Of a DNA stretch of 64,000 bases, positions 25,240-34,095 are shown one piece after another (positions within the stretch are counted from its first letter, which is position 1; each line of letters starts with the position of its first letter). The stretch lies in NCBI RefSeq assembly GCF_032334255.1, contig NZ_JAUHMF010000002.1:620001-684000 (forward strand), written 5' to 3'. The translations under genes and the position numbers were made by a program. The notes beneath the pieces were generated by a model, which searched no databases, had not been told where the DNA came from, and saw nothing but the letters and a program-made list of their open reading frames with translations. This stretch comes from Thermanaerothrix solaris (GTDB lineage: Bacteria > Chloroflexota > Anaerolineae > Anaerolineales > Anaerolineaceae).

Positions 25240-25620
25240 TTAGGCCGGTTTAGACCCGACGCGACACCTTGGACAGGTGCATTGGAGCGTTTCGGTTCGA
25301 GGAAGGGCGGGCAGGGGAGCGGGCAGTAGCGAACGCGCTTGCTCCAGCACCTCGAAGATACGGGGATCACTGACGCGATAAAAGACATTCCACCCCTGGC
25401 GGCGCATACTCACCAGCCCACTTTGGCGCAAGAGCATAAGTTGTTGCGAGACATATGCCTGCCGCAATCCCAACATTGCCTCAATATGGCAAACACAGGC
25501 TTCTCCCTCACGCAGCAGGTCTAAAATAGCCAGGCGGGCCGGGTGTGCGAGGGCGCGAAAAACCTCTGCCAGTGGGTTGTAAATCTCAGTTAAGGTATTG
25601 CTGTCTTCTATATTCAACAT
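25240..25620 (-). CDS. ArsR/SmtB-family transcriptional regulator
   Basis: A winged-helix repressor of metal- or thiol-responsive type. LAHPARLAILDLLREGEACVCHI is the typical start of the HTH, with the metal-site pair Cys42-x-Cys44, followed by the recognition helix QAYVSQQLMLLRQSGLV. The C-terminal tail adds CTCPRC (Cys114, 116, 119), a second possible metal or redox site. It has no Shine-Dalgarno, and its promoter places the transcript start at or next to the ATG. Confidence 0.92.
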   Translation of the reverse strand: MLNIEDSNTLTEIYNPLAEVFRALAHPARLAILDLLREGEACVCHIEAMLGLRQAYVSQQLMLLRQSGLVSMRRQGWNVFYRVSDPRIFEVLEQARSLLPAPLPALPRTETLQCTCPRCRVGSKPA

Positions 25621-25630
25621 AACGAATGCA

Positions 25631-25667
25631 ATTTTAAACCCAAACGGCGCTTTGTCAAGCGCCGTTT
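25631..25667 (-). promoter_or_regulatory. arsR promoter overlapping an 11-bp hairpin
   Basis: TTGACA (25658-25653) and TAAAAT (25636-25631) are 16 bases apart on the minus strand. The start point would fall about four bases before the ATG at 25620, giving an almost leaderless message. AAACGGCGCTT (25642-25652) and AAGCGCCGTTT (25657-25667) form a perfect inverted repeat that covers the -35, so it may be the ArsR operator, the terminator of the upstream small gene, or both. Confidence 0.5.
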
Positions 25668-25739
25668 ATCATAGATACGTGGTGATTTATGACCCGCATC
25701 CTCTTTTTATGGGGCGGGCTGAAGGGGATCAGAGATGAA

Positions 25740-25928
25740 CTAGGCCACCTGACGAAGTTCGGCCAATTCACGCTCCACTGCCTCGATCTCTGCTCGCAGT
25801 TCCCGGAGATAGGCTTCCAGGCGCTGAATGTATTCCTCACGGGTCAGGGCGATCATCGAGCCGTGCTCGCTACTGCAACCGCACTGCCCACCGCAACCAC
25901 AGGCATCAAATTCGGCTTCGGGGTACAT
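25740..25928 (-). CDS. Small Cys-rich coiled-coil protein (DUF5320-like)
   Basis: 62 residues. The N-terminus has CGCGGQCGC, a possible metal site. The C-terminal half (EEYIQRLEAYLRELRAEIEAVERELAEL) is a clear coiled coil. Small proteins of this design are called DUF5320 and often lie near redox or metal genes. AAGGAG lies six bases before the ATG. Function unknown. Confidence 0.8.
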   Translation of the reverse strand: MYPEAEFDACGCGGQCGCSSEHGSMIALTREEYIQRLEAYLRELRAEIEAVERELAELRQVA

Positions 25929-25972
25929 GGGGCCACTCCTTGGAGGAAGATAATATGACTATATTTGTCGTA

Positions 25973-25981
25973 ATTATAGCA
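25973..25981 (-). promoter_or_regulatory. Extended -10 promoter of the small Cys-rich gene
   Basis: TGCTATAAT on the minus strand is an extended -10 with a perfect TATAAT, about 45 bases before the ATG. The -35 region is poor, which extended -10 promoters tolerate. Confidence 0.45.
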
Positions 25982-26008
25982 TGATTCGGGTGAATCTTGG
26001 GGGTGATT

Positions 26009-27019
26009 TTATCCCGAAGCGCTGGTCAGTTCCGGGTTTAAGTAGGGCCAGCCCAAAAGGAGCATTTCCCCCAGCAAGCGGGCATTGAGATTCGCATCCA
26101 AATAGGCCATCCCTTGTTCCAGGGCGGCCAGACAGCGGGTGACCTGCCGCGAATCCAAAGAGCGAGCCAGAGCGCGGAGAGCAGATTCAAATGCCAGGTT
26201 GGTCAGGGGAACATCCGCATTCGTGGTGCAGAGCAAAAGGTCGCGCCAGAGGGTGATCCAGGCTCGCAGCACAGCCCGGAATTGATCCCGGTCTTTACTC
26301 AGATTCTCAATATATTGAAAGCGTTCCACCCGTTTCTGTCCGAGCAAATAGAGAGCGTCTTGAAGCCAGCGCTGGTGTTCCTGGTAACGCTCGGGTTCAG
26401 AGTCATAGTGAAGTGCCAAGCCCGGGCACCCCCCGGAAAGGTGAGCCAGTTCGCGTGCCCAATCGGGGGGAAGCCCTCGTTCTTGTTCTAGGATGAGGGC
26501 GAGATCCGCAAGGGGGAGTGGGCGTAAGCGTACCACTTCACAACGTGAGACGATGGTTGGGAGCAGGCTTTCGGGTGTATCAGCGGTGAGCAGTAAGACG
26601 GCTTGGCCGGGAGGCTCTTCCAAAGTCTTTAACAGGGCATTTTGGGCACTGATCGTGGCGCGCTCCATATTTAACAGAAGCGCCACGCGGTAGCGGCTTT
26701 CGTAAGGCGCTAATTGTAGGTCATGCTGCAAGGCACGTACCTGATCAACTTTCAGGGTACTACCGCTTTCCACCTGCACTAGGAGTAAATCGGGATGGGT
26801 CATTTGGGCGATCTGGCGGCAGGTGCGGCAGGTACCACAGGGTTCTCCTGGAGCGATGGGTTGGGGGCAGTTAAGGGCTTGGGCAAAGCGCAGAGCCAGG
26901 GTACGCCGTCCTACGCCGTTTGGCCCACAGAAAAGATAAGCGTGACGGACGCGCCCCTGTTTTAAATGCCCTTGGAGCAGATTGACTGCCCCGGTGTGAC
27001 CCCAAATCTCCCAGCCCAT
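26009..27019 (-). CDS. holB: DNA polymerase III delta' subunit
   Basis: Clamp-loader subunit that, with tau/gamma and delta, opens the sliding clamp. HAYLFCGPNGVGRRTLA is the P-loop position, where the usual Lys is Arg, as expected of a subunit that does not bind ATP. The zinc-binding Cys set is CGTCRTC, followed by VDQVRALQHDL and AQNALLKTLEEPP (sensor 1) and TIVSRCEVVRL (SRC motif). The C-terminal helical domain ends at residue 336. Stands alone on the minus strand. Confidence 0.92.
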   Translation of the reverse strand: MGWEIWGHTGAVNLLQGHLKQGRVRHAYLFCGPNGVGRRTLALRFAQALNCPQPIAPGEPCGTCRTCRQIAQMTHPDLLLVQVESGSTLKVDQVRALQHDLQLAPYESRYRVALLLNMERATISAQNALLKTLEEPPGQAVLLLTADTPESLLPTIVSRCEVVRLRPLPLADLALILEQERGLPPDWARELAHLSGGCPGLALHYDSEPERYQEHQRWLQDALYLLGQKRVERFQYIENLSKDRDQFRAVLRAWITLWRDLLLCTTNADVPLTNLAFESALRALARSLDSRQVTRCLAALEQGMAYLDANLNARLLGEMLLLGWPYLNPELTSASG

Positions 27020-27063
27020 GATGCTTAGGATTTTAGCCCAAGCAGGGAATTATGGCAACGCCC

Positions 27064-27091
27064 TTGACAACCCCCTGCTTTTGCCGATAAT
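27064..27091 (+). promoter_or_regulatory. Promoter of the pheST operon
   Basis: TTGACA (27064-27069) and GATAAT (27086-27091) are 16 bases apart, just upstream of the T-box leader. Confidence 0.65.
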
Positions 27092-27097
27092 AAAGCC

Positions 27098-27422
27098 AGG
27101 TTTGTGCTGCTCCTGAACATAGCACAATGGCGCTGACGGAGGAAAGTAGGTCGGCGGAAGGCGCCAGAGAGGTTGGGGCATAGGCTGGAACCCCAACTCG
27201 CCGGAACCCGGTCGAAGTTCCCTCCCGAGCCGCTCAGGGGAAACCTGCCTTACGCTAGCCTAAAACCGCGCAGGTAAGTAGTCTGAGCCGCCTGGCCCCC
27301 GTTAGCGGGCACGCCAATCGCCGTGTTGTGGATGGCTGTTGGTCGAGTGGGCTGTGGAGACACAGCCAATCAGGGTGGTACCGCGGGCTGAAACCCCGTC
27401 CCTGGCCGGGACGGGATTTTTT
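27098..27422 (+). promoter_or_regulatory. T-box leader sensing tRNA-Phe
   Basis: The T-box core AGGGTGGTACCGCGG is at 27372-27386. Stem I begins near GGAGGAAAGTAGG (27138), with the AGAGAG bulge and a GGCTGGAACCCC apical part. In the specifier region GAAG precedes TTC at 27218-27220, a Phe codon, matching pheS downstream. The antiterminator containing the T-box competes with the terminator at 27395-27422. Uncharged tRNA-Phe should allow read-through. Confidence 0.92.
27395..27422 (+). terminator. T-box terminator
   Basis: CCCGTCCC (27395-27402) pairs with GGGACGGG (27408-27415) around TGGCC, followed by ATTTTTT at 27416-27422. Confidence 0.85.
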
Positions 27423-27441
27423 ATTTTGTGGAGGTTGCACG

Positions 27442-28482
27442 ATGGGTGAAATTCCCGAAATTCAAGAGTTAGAGGTCTTGCAGGCAAAAGCACTGGAAGA
27501 TTTGCGGAATGTCGCAGACGAAGTCGCTTTGCAGGCCTGGCGGGTTGCCTACTTGGGACGCAATGCGCCGTTGATGCAGATTTTTTCGCGCTTGGGGCAA
27601 CTACCCAAAGATGTGCGCCCTCAAGTAGGTCAGCGCGCCAACCAGGTCAAACAAGCCCTGGAAGCCGCGTTCGAAGAGCGTCAGGCGGCTTTGCGCGCTG
27701 AAGCCCTGCGTCGGGCCTTGGAAAGCGAGCGACTGGATGTCACCCTGCCTGGGCGCCGTCCTGAATTGGGCGGTTTGCACCCCACTACCCGCACCTTGCG
27801 GCGCATTGTGCACATCTTTGCCGAGATGGGTTTTCAGGTCTATCGCAGCCGCGAGGTTGAGAGCGATGCCTACAATTTTGAACTGCTGAATATGCCGGCA
27901 CACCACCCGGCGCGGGATTTATGGGACACGTTTTATACCACGACCCCCGGTGTGTTGTTGCGTACTCATACCTCCCCGGGGCAGATTCACGTCATGCGCG
28001 AGCGTGCGCCGGAGCCCATTCGGGTCATCTTGCCGGGTATGTGCTACCGCTATGAGCAAATCAGCGCTCGCTCGGAGATCCAGTTTAACCAGGTGGAAGT
28101 GTTAGCAGTCGGGCACAATATCACCTTCAGTGATCTGAAAGGCACACTGAACACCTTTGCCCGCCGCCTCTTTGGCGAACAGGCCCGTACTCGCTTGCGT
28201 CCTTCCTACTTCCCTTTCACCGAACCCAGTGCAGAGATGGACGTGGAGTGTTTTGTCTGCGGCGGCAAGGGCTGTACGGTGTGCAAAGGTTCCGGCTGGT
28301 TGGAGATCTTGGGCTGTGGTATGGTGCATCCGACCGTTTTGCGCAACGGTGGTTACGATCCCGAGGAATTCAGCGGTTTTGCGGCTGGTATGGGGGTGGA
28401 GCGAATCACCATGCTGCTCCATCGCATTGAAGATATCCGCTACTTCTGGGCGAACGATGTCCGTTTTCTGAGTCAATTCTAG
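27442..28482 (+). CDS. pheS: Phenylalanyl-tRNA synthetase alpha subunit
   Basis: Catalytic subunit of the heterotetramer that charges tRNA-Phe. The N-terminal coiled coil (about 1-95) contacts tRNA. The class II core has GFQVYRSREVESDAYNFELLNMP.HHPARD (motif 1 region), VLLRTHTSPGQIHVM, the motif 2 stretch CYRYEQISARSEIQFNQVE and motif 3 GMGVERITML near the end. The ATG at 27442 is preceded by GGAGG (27430-27434) and follows the T-box terminator. In-frame codons before it lie inside the leader. Confidence 0.96.
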   Translation: MGEIPEIQELEVLQAKALEDLRNVADEVALQAWRVAYLGRNAPLMQIFSRLGQLPKDVRPQVGQRANQVKQALEAAFEERQAALRAEALRRALESERLDVTLPGRRPELGGLHPTTRTLRRIVHIFAEMGFQVYRSREVESDAYNFELLNMPAHHPARDLWDTFYTTTPGVLLRTHTSPGQIHVMRERAPEPIRVILPGMCYRYEQISARSEIQFNQVEVLAVGHNITFSDLKGTLNTFARRLFGEQARTRLRPSYFPFTEPSAEMDVECFVCGGKGCTVCKGSGWLEILGCGMVHPTVLRNGGYDPEEFSGFAAGMGVERITMLLHRIEDIRYFWANDVRFLSQF

Positions 28483-28512
28483 GCCAAGACGCGTTGAACA
28501 CATGGAGGTAAG

Positions 28513-31044
28513 ATGAAGGTACCGCTTTCATGGTTGAAGGAATTTGTGGATATTGATCTTCCCTTGCCCGAACTGGCCTACCGCCTGACCATGGCGGGGC
28601 TGGAAGTAGAGGAAATTCGCCTGGTGGGCCTACCGATGCCCGAAGGGAGCCACGAGTTTAAGATCGAAGGCCTTTCCTGGGATCCCGAAAAAATTGTGGT
28701 GGCGCAGATTGAAGAGGTTATGCCCCACCCCAACGCGGATCGGTTGGTTCTATGCCGTCTCTATGATGGGCGCGAGACCTTGACCGTACTGACCGGTGCG
28801 CCCAACTTGTTCCCCTACAAAGGACAAGGGCCGCTCCCCAAGCCGCTTAAAGTGGCCTATGCCCGTGAAGGGGCGCGCCTTTACGATGGACACCAGCCGG
28901 GCTTTGTCCTGACCACGCTCAAGCGCACCAAAATTCGCGGTGTTGAGTCTTTCTCTATGGTGTGTTCGGAGAAGGAATTAGGCATTTCGGAAGAACACGA
29001 GGGAATCATCGTTCTGGATGACGACGCCCCGGTTGGTGTGCCGCTGGTGGATTACATGGGCGATGCAGTGCTGGAAATCGCCATCCTGCCCAATATGATC
29101 CGTGCAGCCAGTATCCTGGGGGTGGCACGTGAGTTGGCGGCGTTAACGGGAAAGCCGCTCCGCCAGCCCGCCTTACCTCCTTTCGAGACCGGTGCTCCCA
29201 TTGACGGGCGCGCGGCCATTGAGATTACCGACCCGGACTTAAATCCGCGTTTTGTATTGGGCCTGATCGAAGGAGTAACCCCGCGCCCCAGTCCGTATTG
29301 GGTGCAACGCCGGTTGCGCCTGGCCGGGATGCGCCCGATCAACAGCGTGGTGGATGCGACCAACTACGTCATGTTAATGCTGGGCGAACCGTTGCATGCC
29401 TTCGATTATGACGTGCTTAAGGTGCGTGCTGGCGGTCAATCCCCAACGATTATCACCCGGGCAGCGCGCGAGGGTGAGCGTCTGACGACGTTGGATGGGG
29501 TAGAACGCGAATTAGAACCCTTTATGATTCTGGTCACTGATACCGCCGGCCCACTCTCCTTGGCTGGCATTATGGGCGGCTTGGAGAGCGAGGTCACCGA
29601 AAGCACGCGTAACGTATTGCTTGAAGGCGCGACCTGGAACCCGATAAACGTCCGCCGCACCGCTTCCACGTTGCGTATTAACTCCGAGGCAGGCTATCGC
29701 TTTGCACGCGGGGTGCACCCGGCGTTAGCGCCGCAAGCGGTGCAGGTGTGCCTGGCTTATATGGCGGCCTGGAGCGGCGGAAAGGTGGCTGAAGGTTTGA
29801 TTGACGCCTATCCCAAGCCCCATGTGGATCCGGAGATCCGGCTGAGTGAGGGCGAGGTGCGACGTTGGTTAGGGATCCCGCTCTCCGCTGCAGCGGTTGC
29901 GGATCTTTTACAGCGTCTGGAGTTCACCTGCCGTTTGGAAGGGGACACGATCATCGCCAAAGTGCCCCCGCACCGCTTGGATATTAGCGAAGGGGTCATC
30001 GGTAAGGCGGATTTGATCGAGGAGATTGCCCGCCTTTACGGATACGATCGCTTGCCGGAGACATTACCCGCCGATCCCCTACCGCGGCAGCGCAACCAGC
30101 CCTTGCTGGATGCCGAGGAAGCCCTGCGAGATGTGTTGGTCGGGTTGGGATTGCAAGAGGTCGTAACCTACCGTTTGACCTCGCCGGAGCGCGAAGCGCG
30201 CTGGCTGGCGCCAGCGGAAGGCGACTATACACCACCGGAGTACGTCCGCCTTACCAATCCGATTGCACCGGAACGCAGTGTGATGCGTCGGAGTTTGCTG
30301 GCCGGGGTGTTAGAAATCGCTGAACGTAATGCCCGCCTGACCGATCGCCTGGCGTTTTTTGAAATTGGGCCGATCTTCCTGCCTCAGGAAGGGCAGGATT
30401 TACCCGCCGAACCGATGCGCCTGGCCATCGTAATGAGCGGAATGCGTCACCTGCCGGCCTGGGATCGTGCGGAGCCCCCTATGGCGGATTTCTTTGATCT
30501 CAAGGGGATTCTTGAAGCCCTGGCTGAAGCGTTGCACCTGCCTCAATGGCGGGTGGAACCAGGACAGCAACCCAACCTGCATCCAGGTAAATGTGCCCGC
30601 CTCTTTAGTGGCGATCAGGAACTGGGCTATTTGGGCGAGGTGCATCCGTTGGTCAAGGAACGCTATGACTTTGGCCCGGCGCCGGTGCTGGTGGCCGAAT
30701 TAGATGCGCAGGCGTTGCTGGCCCTGGTACCGCAGCGCTTTGAGGTGAACGCGGTGCCGGTTTATCCGCCGGTGATCGAGGACATCGCCGTGGTGGTTGA
30801 CGAGAGCATACCGGCGGCTCAGGTCGAGGCGGTGATCCGCCAGGGTGGCGGTAAATGGTTGACGCGGGTGCAGTTGTTCGATGTCTTCCGGGGTGAGCAA
30901 ATTGGGGCCGGGAAGAAGAGCCTGGCGTATAATTTGACCTATCAGGCGCCGGATCACACCCTCACTGATGCTGAAGCCGCGCAAATTCGGCAAAAGATTA
31001 TCCGCCGCCTGGAGCAAACTCTGGGTGCGCGTTTGCGCAGTTAG
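28513..31044 (+). CDS. pheT: Phenylalanyl-tRNA synthetase beta subunit
   Basis: 843 residues with all the usual modules in order. An N-terminal tRNA-binding OB domain covers about 40-160 (VVAQIEEVMPHPNADRLVLC). It is followed by the B3/B4 editing domain (RMRPINSVVDATNYVMLMLGEPLHAFD), B5 (RRTASTLRINSEAGYRFARGVHP and the Mg-binding part), the class II-like core, and a C-terminal anticodon-binding FDX-ACB domain (YPPVIEDIAVVVDESIP). Lies 30 bases after pheS and shares its T-box. Confidence 0.96.
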   Translation: MKVPLSWLKEFVDIDLPLPELAYRLTMAGLEVEEIRLVGLPMPEGSHEFKIEGLSWDPEKIVVAQIEEVMPHPNADRLVLCRLYDGRETLTVLTGAPNLFPYKGQGPLPKPLKVAYAREGARLYDGHQPGFVLTTLKRTKIRGVESFSMVCSEKELGISEEHEGIIVLDDDAPVGVPLVDYMGDAVLEIAILPNMIRAASILGVARELAALTGKPLRQPALPPFETGAPIDGRAAIEITDPDLNPRFVLGLIEGVTPRPSPYWVQRRLRLAGMRPINSVVDATNYVMLMLGEPLHAFDYDVLKVRAGGQSPTIITRAAREGERLTTLDGVERELEPFMILVTDTAGPLSLAGIMGGLESEVTESTRNVLLEGATWNPINVRRTASTLRINSEAGYRFARGVHPALAPQAVQVCLAYMAAWSGGKVAEGLIDAYPKPHVDPEIRLSEGEVRRWLGIPLSAAAVADLLQRLEFTCRLEGDTIIAKVPPHRLDISEGVIGKADLIEEIARLYGYDRLPETLPADPLPRQRNQPLLDAEEALRDVLVGLGLQEVVTYRLTSPEREARWLAPAEGDYTPPEYVRLTNPIAPERSVMRRSLLAGVLEIAERNARLTDRLAFFEIGPIFLPQEGQDLPAEPMRLAIVMSGMRHLPAWDRAEPPMADFFDLKGILEALAEALHLPQWRVEPGQQPNLHPGKCARLFSGDQELGYLGEVHPLVKERYDFGPAPVLVAELDAQALLALVPQRFEVNAVPVYPPVIEDIAVVVDESIPAAQVEAVIRQGGGKWLTRVQLFDVFRGEQIGAGKKSLAYNLTYQAPDHTLTDAEAAQIRQKIIRRLEQTLGARLRS

Positions 31045-31053
31045 CGGAGGCCT

Positions 31054-31677
31054 ATGACTCAACCCAAATGGCTGGAATGGGCACAGCGCCTGCAGGCGCT
31101 GGCCCAATCTGGCCTGGCTTATACCCCTAATCCTTACGACGCCGAGCGCTATCGTGCCCTGCAAGCGATAGCGGCTGAGATCATCGCTGCCCATAGTGAT
31201 GTAGGCGCCGATGTCGTTGCCGAGGTGCTGATGCGCGAAGCCGGCTATGCCACCCCTAAAGTGGATATCCGCGGGGTGGTTTTTGATGCCCAGGGACGGT
31301 TACTTCTGGTCAAGGAACGTGTGGATGGGGGGTGGACCTTGCCCGGCGGGTGGGTAGATGTAGGGGAGCCTCCCAGCCAGGCGGTTGAACGTGAGGTGTG
31401 GGAGGAATCGGGCTACCGCGTGCGCGCGATCAAATTATTAGCGTTATATGATCGCAACTTTCACGGCCATCCACCTTATCTCTTCCACCTCTATAAGATT
31501 TTCATGCGGTGTGAGTTGCTGGGAGGTGAACCCCAAACCAGTCTGGAGACGGATGGCGTGGGATTTTTTACCGCAGATGCCATCCCGCCGCTCTCGCTGG
31601 CGCGCACAACCCCGGACGAGATTCAGCGCATGTTTGAGCATTATCGCCATCCCGAATGGCCTGCTGACTTCGATTGA
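31054..31677 (+). CDS. Nudix hydrolase with N-terminal helical domain
   Basis: The C-terminal domain holds a complete Nudix box: GWVDVGEPPSQAVEREVWEESGY (the E and EE metal ligands are present). The first ~65 residues form an alpha-helical module like the Nudix_N_2 domain that precedes Nudix boxes in YjhB-type enzymes. Substrate is a nucleoside diphosphate linked to another group, ADP-ribose being typical for the fold. It starts nine bases after pheT and is co-transcribed. No obvious link to tRNA charging. Confidence 0.9.
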   Translation: MTQPKWLEWAQRLQALAQSGLAYTPNPYDAERYRALQAIAAEIIAAHSDVGADVVAEVLMREAGYATPKVDIRGVVFDAQGRLLLVKERVDGGWTLPGGWVDVGEPPSQAVEREVWEESGYRVRAIKLLALYDRNFHGHPPYLFHLYKIFMRCELLGGEPQTSLETDGVGFFTADAIPPLSLARTTPDEIQRMFEHYRHPEWPADFD

Positions 31678-31680
31678 GAC

Positions 31681-33093
31681 ATGCAACTGCTTGGTCGTTT
31701 GAAACGCGGGATCATCCTAGGGCTGCTGTGGCTATTCGTGGCTTGCCAGGTGGCACCGCGATCCGAGATGACCCCAGACTTGTCTCCTTCATCTACCCCA
31801 ACCCAACCTGCTATACCGACACCCGAACAACCCACCGAAACTCCGCCCTGGTCTGCCGAGTCCCTACGAGGGGTTGCCATTAACCTCTGGCATCCCTGGG
31901 TAGGGGCTGTCGGTAACACCCTCAATGATTTGACCGCCCAGTTCAACCGCGAGAATCCCTGGGGAATTGAAGTGAAGGTCACCTCGGCGGGCAGCAGTAT
32001 GGTACTGGCCGATTGGGTGGAGCAAGGGCACCCTGATGGCTTAGTAGCTCAGGGCGTAGTGGCGCCACCGGCAACCCTGCTGACCTGGCACGTGCGCGAT
32101 GGACGCATGCGCCCGCTCAACGATTGGCTGAATGACGGTGAGTGGGGTTTGAGCGAAGCGCGCCGGGCCGAGATTCCGCTGGTTTTCTGGCAAAGTGATC
32201 AGGTGGATGGCTGGCAAATTGGCTTGCCGGTGCTGCGCAGCGCCACGGTGCTTTTCTACAACCTGACCTGGGCGGCAGAATTGGGCTTTCGCGCCCCACC
32301 CCAAACCCTAGAGGAATGGCGTACCCAGGTCTGCGCGGCGGCAGCGGCTAATCGCCGCGATGCCGACCGTACCAACGATGGCACCGGCGGTTGGCTGGTG
32401 GCAACCGATCCGCTGACCGCCCTGGCTTGGTTACGCGCGTTTGGCCTGCGGGAGGAATTTGACCCAACCGGTGGGGGGTGGCATTTCAACCAGCCGGATG
32501 CGCTGGAGGCTTGGACTTTTTTACGTGATTTGGTGGATGAGGGATGTGCCTGGGTGGGACGCGAACCCACGCCTTACGATTACTTTGCCCAACGGCGGGC
32601 ACTCTTTTACAGCGGGCAGGTTCTGGATCTGATGGCTCAACGTGAGGCGATGCAGCGCAATCGTAGCCAGGATGTGTGGACGGTGCGCCCATATCCGGGA
32701 AAAAGCAAGCCCTTAGTACTGGTGAGCGGTCTTTCCTATGGTGTCTTGCGCAGTACGCCCGCGCAAGAACTGGCGACCTGGTTGTTCATCCGTTGGCTGC
32801 AAGAGCCCGAGCCGCAGGCTGCGCTGGTGCGCGCCAGCGGGGCTTACCCGATGGGGCCATCAACGCTGGCGCGCCTTGAGGACTATCGTGCTGGAAATCC
32901 TCAATGGGGGGAAGCACTGACCTTTATTCCCATTGCCCAAATTCCGCCGAATGTACCGACCTGGCGGCAGGCACAATGGGTAGTGCAGGATGCCTTTGCG
33001 CAGGCCTTGCAGGGCACCACCCCGCGCACGGCCTTGCCGGATATCCTGGCCGAACTGGATGTAACCTTGGCGGACGTGGCCGGGGGGTGGTGA
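31681..33093 (+). CDS. Family 1 extracellular solute-binding lipoprotein
   Basis: A lipoprotein signal with Cys22 (WLFVACQ), a Pro/Thr-rich tether (about 30-58), then a sugar-type binding protein fold: INLWHPWVGAVGNTLNDLTAQFN, VLFYNLTWAAELGF and PPQTLEEWRTQVCAAA, GGWLVATDP. Such proteins bind oligosaccharides for an ABC importer, but no permease or ATPase gene lies next to it. It directly follows the Nudix gene with no recognisable Shine-Dalgarno, suggesting read-through expression. Substrate unknown. Confidence 0.85.
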   Translation: MQLLGRLKRGIILGLLWLFVACQVAPRSEMTPDLSPSSTPTQPAIPTPEQPTETPPWSAESLRGVAINLWHPWVGAVGNTLNDLTAQFNRENPWGIEVKVTSAGSSMVLADWVEQGHPDGLVAQGVVAPPATLLTWHVRDGRMRPLNDWLNDGEWGLSEARRAEIPLVFWQSDQVDGWQIGLPVLRSATVLFYNLTWAAELGFRAPPQTLEEWRTQVCAAAAANRRDADRTNDGTGGWLVATDPLTALAWLRAFGLREEFDPTGGGWHFNQPDALEAWTFLRDLVDEGCAWVGREPTPYDYFAQRRALFYSGQVLDLMAQREAMQRNRSQDVWTVRPYPGKSKPLVLVSGLSYGVLRSTPAQELATWLFIRWLQEPEPQAALVRASGAYPMGPSTLARLEDYRAGNPQWGEALTFIPIAQIPPNVPTWRQAQWVVQDAFAQALQGTTPRTALPDILAELDVTLADVAGGW

Positions 33094-33489
33094 AGTTGGA
33101 ATACAATAGATCATCCCGCTAAAACTCAATCTCCTCTTGTGGGTCTGCTTTAATGATCGGCGTGGTTAACCGCCATCAGATTGAATGATCCAGTGCTGAA
33201 CTCCGAACTCGATTGTCTTGTCACATGAGTTTGTTGCGGCGCTGTCAATAGAATAGGAATTTTTGTGTTGGTCTCAAAATTGGTCGTCGGGTTATAACCG
33301 CTACTACCACGGGCAGTTGAATGAGTATGGCTGCTAAATGCGCTGGTTTTTTGCTAGTAAAGCAAAAAACCATCATTTTGGATATACTCTTTCCGAACCT
33401 GGTCGCCTCCTTGGGTTTACAGGGGCAAATTGGAGATATAAGTGGGGTATCGTAGAAACTCACCAATTGGGTAATGTCTTTGTGGAGCA
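33094..33489 (+). other. Gene-poor stretch at the start of the AT-rich island
   Basis: I find no supportable gene in these 396 bases. A perfect hairpin is present: GGTTTTTTGCT (33345-33355) pairs with AGCAAAAAACC (33361-33371) around AGTAA. It could terminate the LuxR-type gene that ends at 33490, although the T-run is inside the stem. Confidence 0.4.
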
Positions 33490-34095
33490 TTATTGCCCCG
33501 ATGTGGCATGGAAGATCTTTTGGAGTAAATCCAGAACGGCATTATCCTTTGCTAAAGGAGTTGCAGAAATCAACCAAGCAGGGGAGATGCACAGCAGAGA
33601 AAATCCCAGTATAAAAATCAAAAGTGATATCCATTTTTTCCAAACACTGGTCGCTGTGAGGTACTCCGCCAGACCAATCCACGCCATGAAACCCAGCACG
33701 GGTACCAGAAGCCAATTTTGTTTTGTGAAGATCCAAATAAGTCCTAAAGCTGTTAAGAGCGTCATCACCGCCCACTTTCCGGCAGAAAATCGTAACGGTT
33801 TTGCAAGTGTATCCTTAACTTGCGCGGTTCGGTTGTCGAGCGCAGGGGCCTTGCTGGCTTCTTTAGGCAGTGTTTTGTCAGTGGCGCTACTCCATCCCAT
33901 TTGGGTTAATTTGATGACCGCTTCGGTTCGAGAGGTTACGGCCAGCTTGGAATATATGGAACTCAAGTGGGCTTCAATGGTACGATTTGAGACACCCAGG
34001 GTGTGGGCAATTTCTTTGTTGCTTTTTCCCTGGAGCAGTAAGGCCAAGACTTCAATTTCGCGGTTGCTAAACATTGGATCAGGATATTGTTCCAT
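33490..34095 (-). CDS. LuxR-type HTH protein with C-terminal membrane helices
   Basis: Residues about 5-66 are a LuxR/GerE helix-turn-helix: FSNREIEVLALLLQGKSNKEIAHTLGVSNRTIEAHLSSIYSKLAV. After a Lys/Thr-rich linker, residues about 105-185 hold three to four hydrophobic segments. There is no receiver or ligand domain, and the DNA-binding part is at the N-terminus instead of the usual C-terminus. The membrane part is paralogous to the product of the gene at 34332-34676. A membrane-tethered regulator is inferred. No strong Shine-Dalgarno. Confidence 0.85.
   Translation of the reverse strand: MEQYPDPMFSNREIEVLALLLQGKSNKEIAHTLGVSNRTIEAHLSSIYSKLAVTSRTEAVIKLTQMGWSSATDKTLPKEASKAPALDNRTAQVKDTLAKPLRFSAGKWAVMTLLTALGLIWIFTKQNWLLVPVLGFMAWIGLAEYLTATSVWKKWISLLIFILGFSLLCISPAWLISATPLAKDNAVLDLLQKIFHATSGQ

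Noticed and set aside
33245..33490. Minus-strand open frame of 81 codons in the AT-rich island
   Set aside because: No ribosome site, no recognisable domain, and it lies over an AT-rich hairpin. Probably chance.
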